Shown here piece after piece: positions 54,421 through 64,000 of a stretch of DNA of 64,000 bases (positions are counted from its first letter, which is position 1; the number at the start of each line of letters is the position of its first letter). The position numbers and the translations under genes are program-made. The DNA is from Gnetum montanum (Eukaryota; Streptophyta; Gnetopsida; Gnetales; Gnetaceae): the NCBI GenBank assembly GCA_015680685.1, contig MNCI01012686.1, positions 601,119 to 665,118 on the forward strand. The letters are read 5' to 3'. The notes beneath the pieces are model-generated. The model did no database searches. It saw nothing but the letters and a program-made list of their open reading frames with translations, and was not told the DNA's origin.

Positions 54421-54960
54421 AAAATTCCTCCATCAATCTATCCTACTCGAAAATGGTTCCTTGAGTCTCCTTCAAACTTGCATAAAATATGAATCATGTT
54501 CATACAAATTAGTAAAATCATTCATACCTTCTACATAAGTATGTTGAAATTCATCACATGCATCCTAAACAATGCATTAACCACCACATTGGCTTTCTTA
54601 CTCTTGTGCTTGAGCATAAAATTGAACTCTTGCAATTATGCCATCCACTTCATGTGTTTTACACTCAACTTCTTTTGGAAATTAAAAAATAGAAATTCTT
54701 TGTGGTCCATCATCAAAGCAAACTCCTTGAGCAACAAATAATGCCTCCAATGCTTGATTTCTTGAGGAATAGTGTATAATTTCTTCTCATATATGTTATA
54801 TTTTTGCCTTGACTCATTCAACTTTTCTGAAAAGAAAGCAACAAGTTTTCCTTCTTGTGAAAGCATCTCTCTAGTGACAAGTCCCCTTGCATCCATCTTG
54901 ACCTAAAAAAGTTAATGGAAATATGGTATTGCAAGCACTAGTTCAATAGTAATTTTTACC
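54421..54960 (-). pseudogene. G RNase H
   Basis: MDARGLVTREMLSQEGKLVA, FFSEKLNESRQKYNIYEKKL and HWRHYLLLKEFALMMDHKEF (54896-54636) are typical of Ty3-type RNase H, in an open frame of 86 residues. Confidence 0.75.
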
Positions 54961-55900
54961 TTCAACAAGTCAAAGCTCCTCTTGGTTTTATCACCCCACC
55001 TAAAATCTTGATTCTTCTTAGGCAAAGTAAACATAGGCCATGAAATAACACTAAAATTTTTTATGAACCTCCTATAAAAACCTACTAAACTAAGAAATGA
55101 TCTTACTACTTCAAAATTTTTATGAGTTGGTCAATCTCTAATAGTATTCACCTTGGTAGCTTCCATTTGAATTTGATTTCTAGAAATCACATGTCCCATG
55201 TATGTGATCTTCCTCTTAAAGAAGTGACTCTTCTTCACATTGATCACAAAATGTGCCTCCTTTAGCTTAAGATACACTCTCCTAAAGTGATCCAAGTGCT
55301 CCTCGTCATTACTAGAGTTGTACACCAAAATATCATCAAAGAAGATAATACAATACTTACCAATCAAATCTTTGAGAACATCATGGATCAACCTCATGAA
55401 TGTAGCAAGGGCATTTGTGAGCTCAAATGGCACCACCAACCACTCAAAAAATCCATTCAATATCTTGAAAGGTATCTTCCATTCATCACCAAGTATGATC
55501 TAAGTTTAATGATAACCACTCTTCAAATTAATTTTGCTAAAAAATTTTGCATTTGTAAAGAAATAAAGGATATGATCTATCCTTGAAATAGGGAACCTAT
55601 ACCTCAATTTTATTTTATTCATAACCCTAGAATCAATGCACATTATCCATTCTTCACTATCCTTCTTTAGTATAAGCATTGTTGGAACCGCATAAAGAAA
55701 AATTTACTTCCTCATGAAGTTGTTCACAAGTAACTCCTAAACATGCCTTTGCTATTTATCCCACTGATTTAGTGCCATCTAGTATGCCCTCTCATTTGGA
55801 ATGGTAGCACCAAGGATGAGGTCAATTTGATTTTGAACACTTTTCATTGGTGGAAATCCATACAATTCCCCTTTGAATAGCTTATGAAAGTGCTTCTTCA
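54961..55900 (-). pseudogene. G reverse transcriptase
   Basis: 55460-55131 is open: EWLVVPFELTNALATFMRLI, YCIIFFDDILVYN (catalytic Asp pair), LKEAHFVINVKKSHFFKRKI and YMGHVIS. Upstream parts (55500-55900) are broken. The form of the end is chromoviral. Confidence 0.75.
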
Positions 55901-56099
55901 AGCCTATCACATCTATTGGAAGTTCTACCTATATAATATATGGTGAGAAGCAATCGTTGATATGATCATTAAACCAAAATCATCCTTATCATACTACTTA
56001 ATATATTTCCTCTTCCCAAGAAGAATTAAGAAAGCATTAAAATAGATTATCTCACTCACTTGTTCAACTGTCATAAGAATCAACTCATGGATTCCATTT

Positions 56100-56720
56100 T
56101 ATCTTGCTACACTCCACACATATTCACTTCATGAAATTGAGCACCATTATCAAAATTCCAAGGCCTTACAAAAATTACATCAACACAATCAATTGGTAGT
56201 ACATCATATTTCACAACACCTTGATAAGTCCCAATTTTAAATTTTAAGACACATTGCTCTCTCACCTCTTGAGAGAGGTCTCTTAATAACCAATGTATCT
56301 TATAGGTTCTAGAATAAGAATTTGTTAGTAAAAAAATCAATTAGTAGTAAATTGCATTTCAAAATATCATTATAACTTCCAATTTTAAATTTCAAGATAC
56401 ATTGCTCTCTCACATCTTGAGAGAAGTCTTTTGACAACCAATGTACCCTGTAAGATCTAAGATGAGGATTTGTCACTAAACCAAATCTAGAAGCTACCCT
56501 AGAGGGAATAACATTTTCTTGGGGTTTTCTATCAATCAAAATATAAATCCATTTCTCATTAAGCAAACATCTAGCCTATTCATATTCCTTCCAATTTATC
56601 TTAGCTTGATAGAATAGTTTACAAAATTCAAGGTAAAATTCCTTGAGATCTTTGTCTCCCAGTCTAAGAAATTTGAGCTTCATGATTGTCTCTTATATTT
56701 TCCAAGATTATTCAAATTTT
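56100..56720 (-). pseudogene. G protease with internal tandem duplication
   Basis: WIYILIDRKPQENVIPSRVA aligns with the I.IDSGAT..FIS motif, Asp kept and the S-G-A lost. Then SYRVHWLSKDFSQDVREQCI is repeated as TYKIHWLLRDLSQEVREQCV one unit later, before GTYQGVVKYDVLPIDCVDVI and PWNF. The duplication unit is 148 bp, not a multiple of three, and puts the second copy in another frame. Confidence 0.65.
56188..56483 (-). repeat. 148-bp tandem duplication in the G protease
   Basis: 56188-56335 and 56336-56483 align throughout: AATCAATT.GTAGTA, CCAATTTTAAATTT.AAGA.A, CATTGCTCTCTCAC.TCTTGA and CCAATGTA.C.T.TA.G.TCTA. The two copies have diverged at many sites. Confidence 0.8.
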
Positions 56721-56729
56721 TATCTCCAC

Positions 56730-57362
56730 CTATGTTTCAAAAAATACCAATTGATGATAGGTTGATCATTTTTTTCTTTCCTAACTTTGGGACTCTTTTT
56801 CCCACTATGTCAAAGTCATACCTTCTAGTCTAGATTTATCAATTGGCACCTGCAATTGATTTGGTATCTCTTCTAGCTCAAAATTCTTATTAAGTGCCTT
56901 CAGCCAACTTGTAAAGGCATTGGTACCATTTACACCATTGAAATTTTTCAAGTTTACATACAAAAGTCTTGGAGCATTTTTGAATGCTCTAGCAAGTCTC
57001 GCTTTATCTTCATCATTAAGCTTGTCATAAGAAGAAGTAGATATTTGCAATGAAGTTTTTAGAGTTTTGAAATTAGGATTTAGATTTCCTCTCCTTGGAA
57101 TCCTAGGCTAATGAGTTCTCATACTCCGGTAGCTAAAATGCTCTTTCTCCTCATCTGTTTCTCCACTAGGCTGAGAAAAGTTTTTATCATCATTTAAATA
57201 AGAATGCTCATCGTTACCATGAGTTTGAATATGGTTAGGACCTACATTCCTATCTTCATTAGCACTAATGTCATCTAATTATTTAATCATTAGCTAAAAG
57301 GTAGATTTCATGCTCTCCATGTCTCTGTTCAAGGCTTAAACATTTTTATTCCTAGGAGCCAT
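56730..57362 (-). pseudogene. G gag
   Basis: ATG at 57362 opens MAPRNKNV before a stop. Later LNDDKNFSQPSGETDEEKEH and an open part 57050-56805: SSYDKLNDEDKARLARAFKN, LYVNLKNFNGVNGTNAFTSW, then LNKNFELEEIP. The ..F.GWL.A.E..FE...-like pattern is that of a capsid start. The rest of gag up to the protease is missing or unreadable. Confidence 0.6.
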
Positions 57363-57849
57363 CTAAAATAAGCAAAAAAAAACCTTAACCAAATTCCAAA
57401 TAACAACAAACCTAACCACTCTAATGTCAATCCTAAAGTTAGGTCACTCTAATTTACCTTAATCCTTCAAAGCATATTGAACCCATATAGTATGGAAGAT
57501 AATTTAAGTGCTAGAAAATAAGAAAACTAGTTATCTTCCATTAAACTAAAAGAAGATTACAAATATAATGGAACCCATTTCATAGAACATAAATCACTCA
57601 CACACTCAATGATATTGCAGGGTATAATGCTCTACAAACATACACTTGATTAACCTCCATGTAAGACATAATTATTCTAGATTTCTTCCTTACATAAGAC
57701 CAAGATCTAAACATAGAGAACTATGGTTAATACCAACATATAATCGATCGTAGAGATGGACAAAACTCTCATGAAATACATGTGTGTGTGTCACTCATGT
57801 ACTCATCACACAGAACATGTAAACATAATTAATATTTATCAATTATAAG
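57363..57849 (-). other. G leader between 5' LTR and gag
   Basis: Non-coding. No clear TGG primer site is found, perhaps because the LTR end is not placed exactly. Confidence 0.4.
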
Positions 57850-58193
57850 ACCAAGACCTAAGGAAAGGTTGAGGAGCTATTTATAATCTTAATCTCAATA
57901 TTCTTGGCTATTTTCCATCTTGAAACTATTATATAGGAACTTTCCATAATCGAATGAGATATTTATAGGCTTGATAAGACATCTCTCTATTAAACCCTAG
58001 GTTCATACAAGACATCTGCTCAACATGCAAGATGTCTTCCTAGAGACATCTCCTCTTTAACCAAGGTGTCTTCTCTCTTAGCCAAGATGTCTTCTAGGCA
58101 TATGGAATGTCTACTAGCAATAGTTAACTCTCGGCCAAGATGTCATCTATGCATATGAGATGTCTCTTGTACATACCTAACTCTTAGGCAAGT
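57850..58193 (-). repeat. G 5' LTR
   Basis: Matches 52640-53005. The minus strand has AAGCCTATAAATATCTC at about 57960-57976, a good TATA box, upstream of gag. Ends not exact. Confidence 0.65.
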
Positions 58194-58859
58194 GATGAAT
58201 TACGTTTTGTCATAAGCTAACTACTAACTACTAACTCTTAGGAAGGTATGAGATTATTAACTAACTCTAACTACTAATTAACTCTGAGTGTAGCATCACG
58301 AAATTTTATTTGAGTGGATGTTGACAAAGTGACAAAAAGACTAGAAAGACATTGAAGATTACAAAATTTGCAGAGGTCTTCAAAAAGCTGTTGAAGATTA
58401 TTCTTCTTGTTACTACTAGCAGTGGCAGACTTCCAACCTTGATTGTTATGTTGATGCTTCTCTAGTTATGCAGAAAATTCTTGAAGGATGGATTGAAATT
58501 TCTTCTCATCATTCCATGGATCTAGCAAACATATGATGTTTAAGCTATAATCCTTTATGTGCTACTATTTTTTCATGGGCATATCCTTCATTGTCCCTCT
58601 CTTCACTTCACTTTTGTTCCTAGTAAAAGACTTTCTTCCTTAGACATTTCTTTCAGCATCACCTATAATCACCAAAGGATCAACATTAGTTTTGGTAAAT
58701 TTCCTTAATAATTAATCCTTTTTGGATCCCTTAGTTTGCATTTAGGCACAAGGTGATGATAACATACTATGGCTAAGGCTATGAGGTAACTAAAATCATC
58801 AAGCTGTTTACCTTATTTTGATCAATTACTATTAGTTACCATGATGTTTGAAAATAGGA
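58194..58859 (-). pseudogene. Unrecognised remnant, minus strand
   Basis: One minus-strand frame (about 58640-58310) shows GTMKDMPMKK, two stops, HIKDYSLNIICLLDPWNDEK, KFQSILQEFSA, stop, LEKHQHNNQGWKSATASSNK and KNNLQQLFEDLCKF. It is protein-like but no family is recognised. It does not match the D spacer at the equivalent distance from gag, so it may be a separate insertion. Confidence 0.3.
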
Positions 58860-60252
58860 TGTTGGAAAAGTTTCAAACAAAATGAGCATCCTTAGCTTTC
58901 ATAACTAATAAGCGTAACTCTGAAAGCACACAAGTTTTCGAACAATGAAAACCAAAGGTCTGATTTAGAAAATGGCTAAAAAATATTAATGGATATGGGA
59001 ATAGAAAAGTAGAAAAAAAATTAATGAAACAAATGAGAAGTAGTCTCAAAATCATGCATAAATTCAAAGAAACTATCACTCATGTTTTGGAAGATGTGAA
59101 GGTTAGTTCAAATCCATGATCAACAAAATTTATGCAAGTGGATCCTCCACAAAGTAGGCTTCTACCATAATGCCCTTACATAACCACTTTTATAGATTTT
59201 TGTGGCCACCCTAGAAGTTAAATGTAGATCATGTCTTTGTTCCAAATAACATACAACTACCATGGTTGGGGTATTTCACTACACTACAAAAATCCAAAAC
59301 GATCATAATTGTATGTAATAGTGAGGTGAATAATGGAATGAGAATGGATTGTAGAGATGGTGGTGTAAGGTGATTTACCATGTCCACAATAGGTTCTTAT
59401 GTCAAATGTAATTCAAATGATCCACATACCTATCCATCCAAGTTTTAGACCAAGTCCATACCACTAACAATGACCTCACATTGATGTGTTCCTTCTTGTC
59501 AACCATCATAAGTTCACACCCACCACAAAGAACAATCATCACTCTAAAAAGAAAAGAAAAGAGGAGGAAGGAAGGGCCTTAGTTAGAGGAGAGTCTTTAG
59601 GCATGGGTAACATGTTTTTCCAACCCCATAACTAATTCTTGTATCCCATTATTGTATTTAAGGTGTGTGCTTTGAACTCCCATTATTATTATTTTTTGTT
59701 GTTTTTTTTGGATTTTATATTTTTATGAATTTGGATGGAAACCACACAATGCAAATACTTTTAGCTTCGTATTATTGGTTGATAATGAAGTGATGATACA
59801 TTCCATGAGTCATAAACCACATGAAGGAAGTTAAGAAGAGAACCCAACAAATCCCAGTGAGATCACACCCTTACCATTCCTATTTAGTCATTTCCTCTTT
59901 CTTCAAGTTATAATGATCATTGATTGATTTTAATTTTGTGAAAGAAGAACCAAATTTCTTTCATGATAAAGACCTTTCATTTAGAGAACTAGAGGGATGG
60001 ATGAGGTGATCTCACTTCTTTACACAATTACTTATCCAATTATCTTAATAACATAGCACAAAAATTCAACACATAGCATTGACTTCTGCATCATGACTTG
60101 GCAATATTATTAATGGAAATATGAAGAAAATGACTTAAGAAAAAAGAGAGAATAAAAATATCAAGAAATGAAAAACATATTAAGAATTAGAAAATGGTAA
60201 AAGAAATAGGAAAATGATAAAAATTGTAAAACAAAAAAGTGAAAAGTGCTTA
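58860..60252 (-). other. F spacer after gag
   Basis: On the minus strand, blocks match the D and A spacers in order: TTTTTTGTTTTACAATTTTT (60220), a block near 60000 with CACCTCATCCATCCCTCTAG, and GGAATGGTAAGGGTGTGATC (59880). Coding signals are absent. Confidence 0.55.
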
Positions 60253-61757
60253 TTAGTTATTGAACCATGATGAAGCATCTCCCCCATGACTAATCTTATG
60301 GTCGCACATTCGAGAGATGGACCACACAATCCCTTGGTTATACACCACTGATTTCCCATCTATCACCATTACTGATTTAATTAATTGCATGGTAGCACAT
60401 CTAACATTGGTGATAGTCTCATCTGGATCATTCGAGGATGTATCTTCATCTCGAGTTAAAGGTATCTCTATTTCAAGGGGTCTAGATGTGTTTGCTTCTT
60501 CTTCTTGATTTTCTATTTTAATTACTAAGTCTCTATGTTTAATATCCTTTTCTGATGTATAATCAAATTGTAGGAAATCTATGTTTAAGTCCTCTGTTTG
60601 GTCTATTTTCTTAAGTCTAGAACTAATAAGTGGATCAGAGGGTTCCATGCATCTTTGAAATAGTTTTAAACTTTCATTTTCAAGCCATTGGGTGTCCTCT
60701 AGTTTAGTAGCTACTACGTAGACCTATTTTTTCTCACACACTTGTTTCTAAACTTTATGATGGGTCAATATAGGGGTTGTATTAATATTTCAAACTTCTA
60801 GCCCATAATTGCATCCTTTATCATTACAAGTGATGCATGGATTCTTGTGTCTCTCCACAGTGATAATTTTATCTTTTATGTCTTGTGTTGAAGTGGAAAT
60901 TGGTGTTGGCTTTTGCATATGATTAGGAGACATCATTCCAGCAAGGAAGGATGTTGTACCAAATTGGCCTTATGCTGGTTTTGATGTGCCAGTAGGTCTA
61001 CCAATTTTGCACCCATGTGAGGAAACCATCCTAAAGAAAGGATATTTCTAAGGTTGTCATTGAGATCTACTAGCATTATCATTTCTGTGTATGTTCATAG
61101 CATAAGTGGCATTCTTTCATTAATGTTGTGATGCTGAACCTTCCTATGATGTTGGTGGTGACATATGGTAGAGGGAAGTATGAGAATATTGAGGATATGA
61201 TGGATAGTAAGAAGTGTGACATGATAATCCCATAGAAGATGTTACAAGTTGATGATATTTGGGAGAGTGGTAGTAGTGATTTGAGGTAGAGGAAGTAGAA
61301 ATAGTTTCGGAAATAGGTTATTGAATGTAATATCCATACAGGTCTAGCTACCAATAAGGGTAGTGCTACTTTGATGATGGCATCTCCATGACTATGGGTT
61401 TTTCCACTATGATTTATAGTATTTTTAAGGTTGATAAGAAGTCCCACTAGGATAATACAATTGGTTGTAGGACTATTTATAATTATCTTGTGAAAAAGGT
61501 ATTTTCCTAGGCATTTTCTTTTGTACAAACTTGGGATTCAAAGAAAAAGTTCACTACTCATGTAAATGTAACATGACTGGGAAATAGTCCTTTAGATGTT
61601 CATATGGATAGATGTCACATCCATCATCATCTTCTATGGTTGAGTCTATAGCCTCTTCTTCTATAGCCATTTTGCCTTTTTGCTGATAAGTGTTCCTACC
61701 TATTTCTTGGCTCTTTTTCCTCTTCTTTTTTTTGATCACTTGATTCATTTTACACAT
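60253..61757 (-). pseudogene. F: gag C-terminal half of an Athila-like gag-only element, minus strand
   Basis: Begins abruptly at 61757 in mid gag: KKKRKKSQEIGRNTYQQKGK, then DDGCDIYPYEHLKDYFPVML, the same order as D at 45550-45720. A Pro/Tyr/His-rich tail follows with frameshifts (61528-61079). The last part (60648-60253) is open for 131 residues: MEPSDPLISSRLKKIDQTED, FDYTSEKDIKHRDLVIKIEN, EIEIPLTRDEDTSSNDPDET and CATMQLIKSVMVIDGKSVVY, ending SHGGDASSWFNN. D lacks most of this tail. It starts where A and B have the protease-RT linker (MEP...), but soon differs. Confidence 0.65.
60277..60292 (-). other. Internal purine tract in F
   Basis: AGTCATGGGGGAGATG (minus strand), very close to the E polypurine tract AGTCATGGGGGTATGATG, but located after gag rather than before an LTR. 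The same in A at 11370. Confidence 0.5.
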
Positions 61758-61778
61758 CTTGGACCTCGTGCACGACTA

Positions 61779-61898
61779 CCACTGGGACTACCAAGTGTAG
61801 CTCCGAGGTACGCCACTGGGATTACCAAGTGCAGATCCCAAATACGCCACTGGGTTACCAAGCGTAGATCCTGGATATGCCACTAGGCTACCAAGCAG
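61779..61898 (-). repeat. 34-bp tandem repeat in the E LTR
   Basis: Plus-strand units start CCACTGGGA/T at 61779, 61813, 61847 and 61880, each with TACCAAG.GTAGATCC. D and B carry the same kind of word (TTGGTA..CCTAGT) about twice, so the array grew in E. Confidence 0.85.
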
Positions 61899-62317
61899 TC
61901 ACACCTAAATGCTCGTAACCAAGTCGTACTCATTCTGCTTCTAGGAGTTTAAGGGTGAGAGACTAATCGCGATGAATAACCGATTCCTTGACTAGCCGTA
62001 CACATTTGTAGATGCTCGTAGTCAAGTCATACTCACACCATGCTATGAAAGTAATAAATAACATTAAATAAATAACAAATAAATAAACTAAGTGAATGCT
62101 GCAATGATGAAGTAATCTCAATCTTTATTGCCGGTCATGTGCATGTCCAAGTATGGCACACTCGAATAAATACACCGTACAATTACATTCACCACACTGC
62201 GGTAGACACGAGAAAGAATCTAACTCTAGAGGGATCAAACTGCCAGAGCTTCGCTACTCTAAAACTGGGATGTAAATAAGGGAGAGCCACCTCTTATTTA
62301 TAGAAATTGCGGCTGAT

Positions 62318-62375
62318 TGCGATATCGCGGCCCATGATATATCGCATACGCGATATCGCAACCCATGATATAATG
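62318..62375 (-). repeat. 31-bp repeat with CGATATCG palindromes in the E LTR U3
   Basis: GCGATATCGCGGCCCATGAT and GCGATATCGCAACCCATGAT lie 31 bases apart just upstream of the TATA box (minus strand). Confidence 0.8.
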
Positions 62376-62426
62376 TGGGTGCCTTAACGCGACCACCAGC
62401 AATATGAGCAATTTCATGTCTCATCA

Positions 62427-62438
62427 TACCCCCATGAC
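62427..62438 (-). other. E polypurine tract
   Basis: GTCATGGGGGTA (minus strand) directly before the LTR start. This is the clearest polypurine tract in the window. Confidence 0.75.
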
Positions 62439-63195
62439 TGAATGAAAACTCATCCTCGAGTTAAAGTGAGAACAAGCCACATTGATTACACAGTGGATAG
62501 GTATGGGATTATTAGATGGAAAAATGGGATGATGCCGCAGTGTGGGAAGAAAATAAAACAAAGACACAACACACAGAATATTTACAAAAATTTGGAACTC
62601 ATGTAGTTCCTGGTGGTGGTGACTCCTCCATAGGTGTCTTTCCCTTTTCTTATGCTCCAGGTTTGGGAATTTGATAACATTGAAGTACGACCTAGAGTTT
62701 CTCCTCTTGTAAGGCCTTGAGTGCCTTGGCATGTGTGTAAGCTTGCACTTGTGCCATAGAGGCAGCCCAGTCAGCCTTCTCTTTTTCTTTTGCAACCCTT
62801 TTATTCTCTGTAAATAATTTTGTAAGTTGCTTGGTTCTAAAAGTGTCCAACTAGTGTTGAGGAACCTTTGGCCCTGTGTTCGGAAGGTTTAATACTTCTG
62901 AAATGGCTTGAACAAAGAAATCAATAGTCACACCACAAATGTTAACCATGGTGCCTTCTTCTTCATTGTGCCAAAATTGATACAGTTCCCCTAAGTACCA
63001 AGCACCGCTTTCAAAGAGGGTATCTCCTGCTTTTTCCTGCCTAGACTGTATGGTAGAAGGATCGTTTTGATGAATGCTAAATGATTATTCCTCCTGTTCT
63101 GCATGTTGTCCGGCAAGGCCTTGTCTTCCACCTCTCTGAGATCGTTTCGTTCCACCTTGAACAGGACCCTCCTTCTGTGCACGTTTCGGAGCCAT
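62439..63195 (-). pseudogene. E ORF2, short form
   Basis: ATG at 63195-63193 follows a GATTGCAG acceptor. It reads MAPKRAQKEGPVQGGTKRSQ, then RGGRQGLAGQHAEQEE before a stop, then YLGELYQFWHNEEEGTMVNI and VQAISEVLNLPNTGPKV, matching D's ORF2. After that a coiled-coil part (LFTENKRVAKEKEKADWAAS, MAQVQAYTHAKALKALQEEK) follows directly, so about 1.9 kb present in D is missing. A few stops. Basic N-terminus, no signal peptide. Role unknown. Confidence 0.6.
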
Positions 63196-63419
63196 CTGCA
63201 ATCACATGGGTCAAGCGTTAGTAAGGTTGTTTAGGAAATCAAGTTATACCTTACTGCTTACCTTAATTAAAGATCTTATGTTATAGCATGTGATCGTGCC
63301 CAAAAATTTTAATAATGGATCTTGTGACTTAGGTGGCTTCCCAAATTTAATTTTTTGGTATAGCTAAGGGGATGAAATTGTTTTTAACACATTCTACTCT
63401 TAATTTTAGAACTAATTAC
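63196..63419 (-). other. E probable intron before ORF2
   Basis: AAGG|GTAATTAG donor at 63419 and GATTGCAG at 63196, on the minus strand; counterpart of 48441-48731 in D. Confidence 0.45.
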
Positions 63420-63680
63420 CCTTAAAGATGTCCTTCGGGTGATGATGAATTTCAAAAAAATTTATGCACTATTCGGCATGTGCCCCCTCCCCCACAACTA
63501 AGCTGACACTCCAGGGTCAAGTAGGTTCAGACGAAATGAAAATCGGAGTACTAGCGAGCGAGTTATGGATATGAAAGCAAGGGACACGCAATCGCAAGTC
63601 ATAGAGAGAAATTTGAAAAACTTCCCCTACATGAACAGCTGCAATTAATGTTGATTAGCACAGGGGGGTCATGTATATAT
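63420..63680 (-). promoter_or_regulatory. E internal TATA-like box and first exon before ORF2
   Basis: ATATATACATGACCCCCC at 63680-63663 (minus strand). The downstream 250 bases align with D, including CTCCGATTTTCATTTCGTCT and TAGTTGTGGGGGAGGGGGCA (D: TTTGTTAGGGGAGGGTGC). Confidence 0.5.
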
Positions 63681-63867
63681 TGAAGTGAGGGTACTTAGAG
63701 AATGTACCGAATTTTTTTTATATGTTTTTGAAATTAAACATTGTAAACTAAGGACATCTGAACGATTGTTAAAGGATTCCAGGGTAATTCAACTAATTCT
63801 GAAGGCATGAAAATTATGATGGTGTGGAATTTATCAATAAGGACCTCAGATGGTAGAGAAAAAGGCT
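63681..63867. other. E upstream edge
   Basis: Presumably spacer of the same element. No ORF. Cut off by the gap. Confidence 0.3.
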
Positions 63868-64000
63868 NNNNNNNNNNNNNNNNNNNNNNNNNNNNNNNNN
63901 NNNNNNNNNNNNNNNNNNNNNNNNNNNNNNNNNNNNNNNNNNNNNNNNNNNNNNNNNNNNNNNNNNNNNNNNNNNNNNNNNNNNNNNNNNNNNNNNNNNN
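63868..64000. other. Assembly gap (N)
   Basis: 133 Ns to the end of the window. Confidence 1.

Larger units (their letters stand above)
52640..58193 (-). mobile_element. G: chromovirus (Ty3/gypsy with chromodomain), minus strand, decayed
   Basis: Minus-strand order: LTR (57850-58193), gag from ATG 57362, protease, RT, RNase H, integrase, a chromodomain remnant and LTR (52640-53005). The LTR pair shares ACTTTCCATA.T.GAAT, CTTGATAAGA.ATCTCTCTAT and many AAGATGTCT words. It lies between D's target duplication and the F piece. Many stops and shifts; inactive. Confidence 0.8.
61758..62426 (-). repeat. E 3' LTR, truncated
   Basis: On the minus strand it starts TGATGAGACATG right after a polypurine tract. 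TATA box CTATAAATAAGAGG lies at about 62290-62303 and AATAAAGATTGAGATTACTT at about 62130, as in D. The usual end (CTCATCA) is missing. At 61757 it runs straight into mid-gag sequence of F. Confidence 0.75.

Noticed and set aside
58193-58215. TGATGAATTACGTTTTGT, similar to the start of the D LTR
   Set aside because: Similarity ends after about 20 bases, with no TATA box, U5 or end sequence.
1-63867. tRNA, rRNA, CRISPR arrays, telomere or organelle-derived sequence
   Set aside because: None seen. Tandem repeats present have 31-283 bp periods with no regular spacer-repeat pattern.

Overview
This window is from a large, repeat-rich plant nuclear genome. It holds several lineages of plant LTR retrotransposons (Athila-like, Tat-like and chromovirus), an intron-bearing plant-type hAT transposase and AT-rich intergenic DNA, and almost no intact genes. 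The Tat-like copy with an extra RNase H and the very dense nested decay would fit a gymnosperm, but nothing in the sequence proves that. No bacterial, organellar, tRNA, rRNA or CRISPR feature was seen. Almost every coding region is a decayed mobile-element gene. Many internal stops sit where Trp, Gln or Arg is expected, which is the usual mark of decay at methylated cytosines.

Left part (1-28.9 kb) is a nest. Element T1 (1-10730, plus, Tat-like) has gag, protease, an extra RNase H, RT, RNase H and integrase, then 3.2 kb of unusual sequence before its 3' LTR: a TATA-led ORF and a host-like segment with a GATA-type zinc-finger pattern. T1 ends inside the 3' spacer of element A (10731-16219, minus, Athila-like gag-pol). 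Element B (16220-21885, plus, same family as A) sits in A's gag. B's RNase H is cut by element C (from about 21886, plus, Tat-like), in which a deletion joins the start of RT to the end of integrase.

Middle part (28.6-43.2 kb) is the lowest-copy stretch. It has a possible small solo LTR, an exon-like minus-strand ORF, a five-exon hAT/DUF659 transposase pseudogene (31150-33864), dispersed copies of one repeat around it, a small predicted secreted peptide gene on the minus strand (36457-36726), a nested tandem repeat (37615-38180), a solo LTR (39655-40194) and two unrecognised minus-strand pseudogene pieces.

Right part (43.2-63.9 kb) starts with element D (43193-52510, plus). D has 878-bp LTRs with TGATGAG...CTCATCA ends, a near-match 5-bp target duplication, a tRNA-Asp-like primer site and gag, but no pol. 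It also has a second 3' reading frame (ORF2) preceded by its own TATA-like box and a probable intron. Next come a minus-strand chromovirus G (52640-58193), a minus-strand gag-only piece F of D's family (to 61757), and a minus-strand fragment E (61758-63867). E carries the same TATA-intron-ORF2 module, a polypurine tract and a 3' LTR. The window ends in a gap of Ns from 63868.

The most interesting signals are the promoter-intron-ORF2 module shared by D and E, the extra RNase H upstream of RT in T1, the host-like insert between pol and 3' LTR of T1, and the secreted-peptide ORF.
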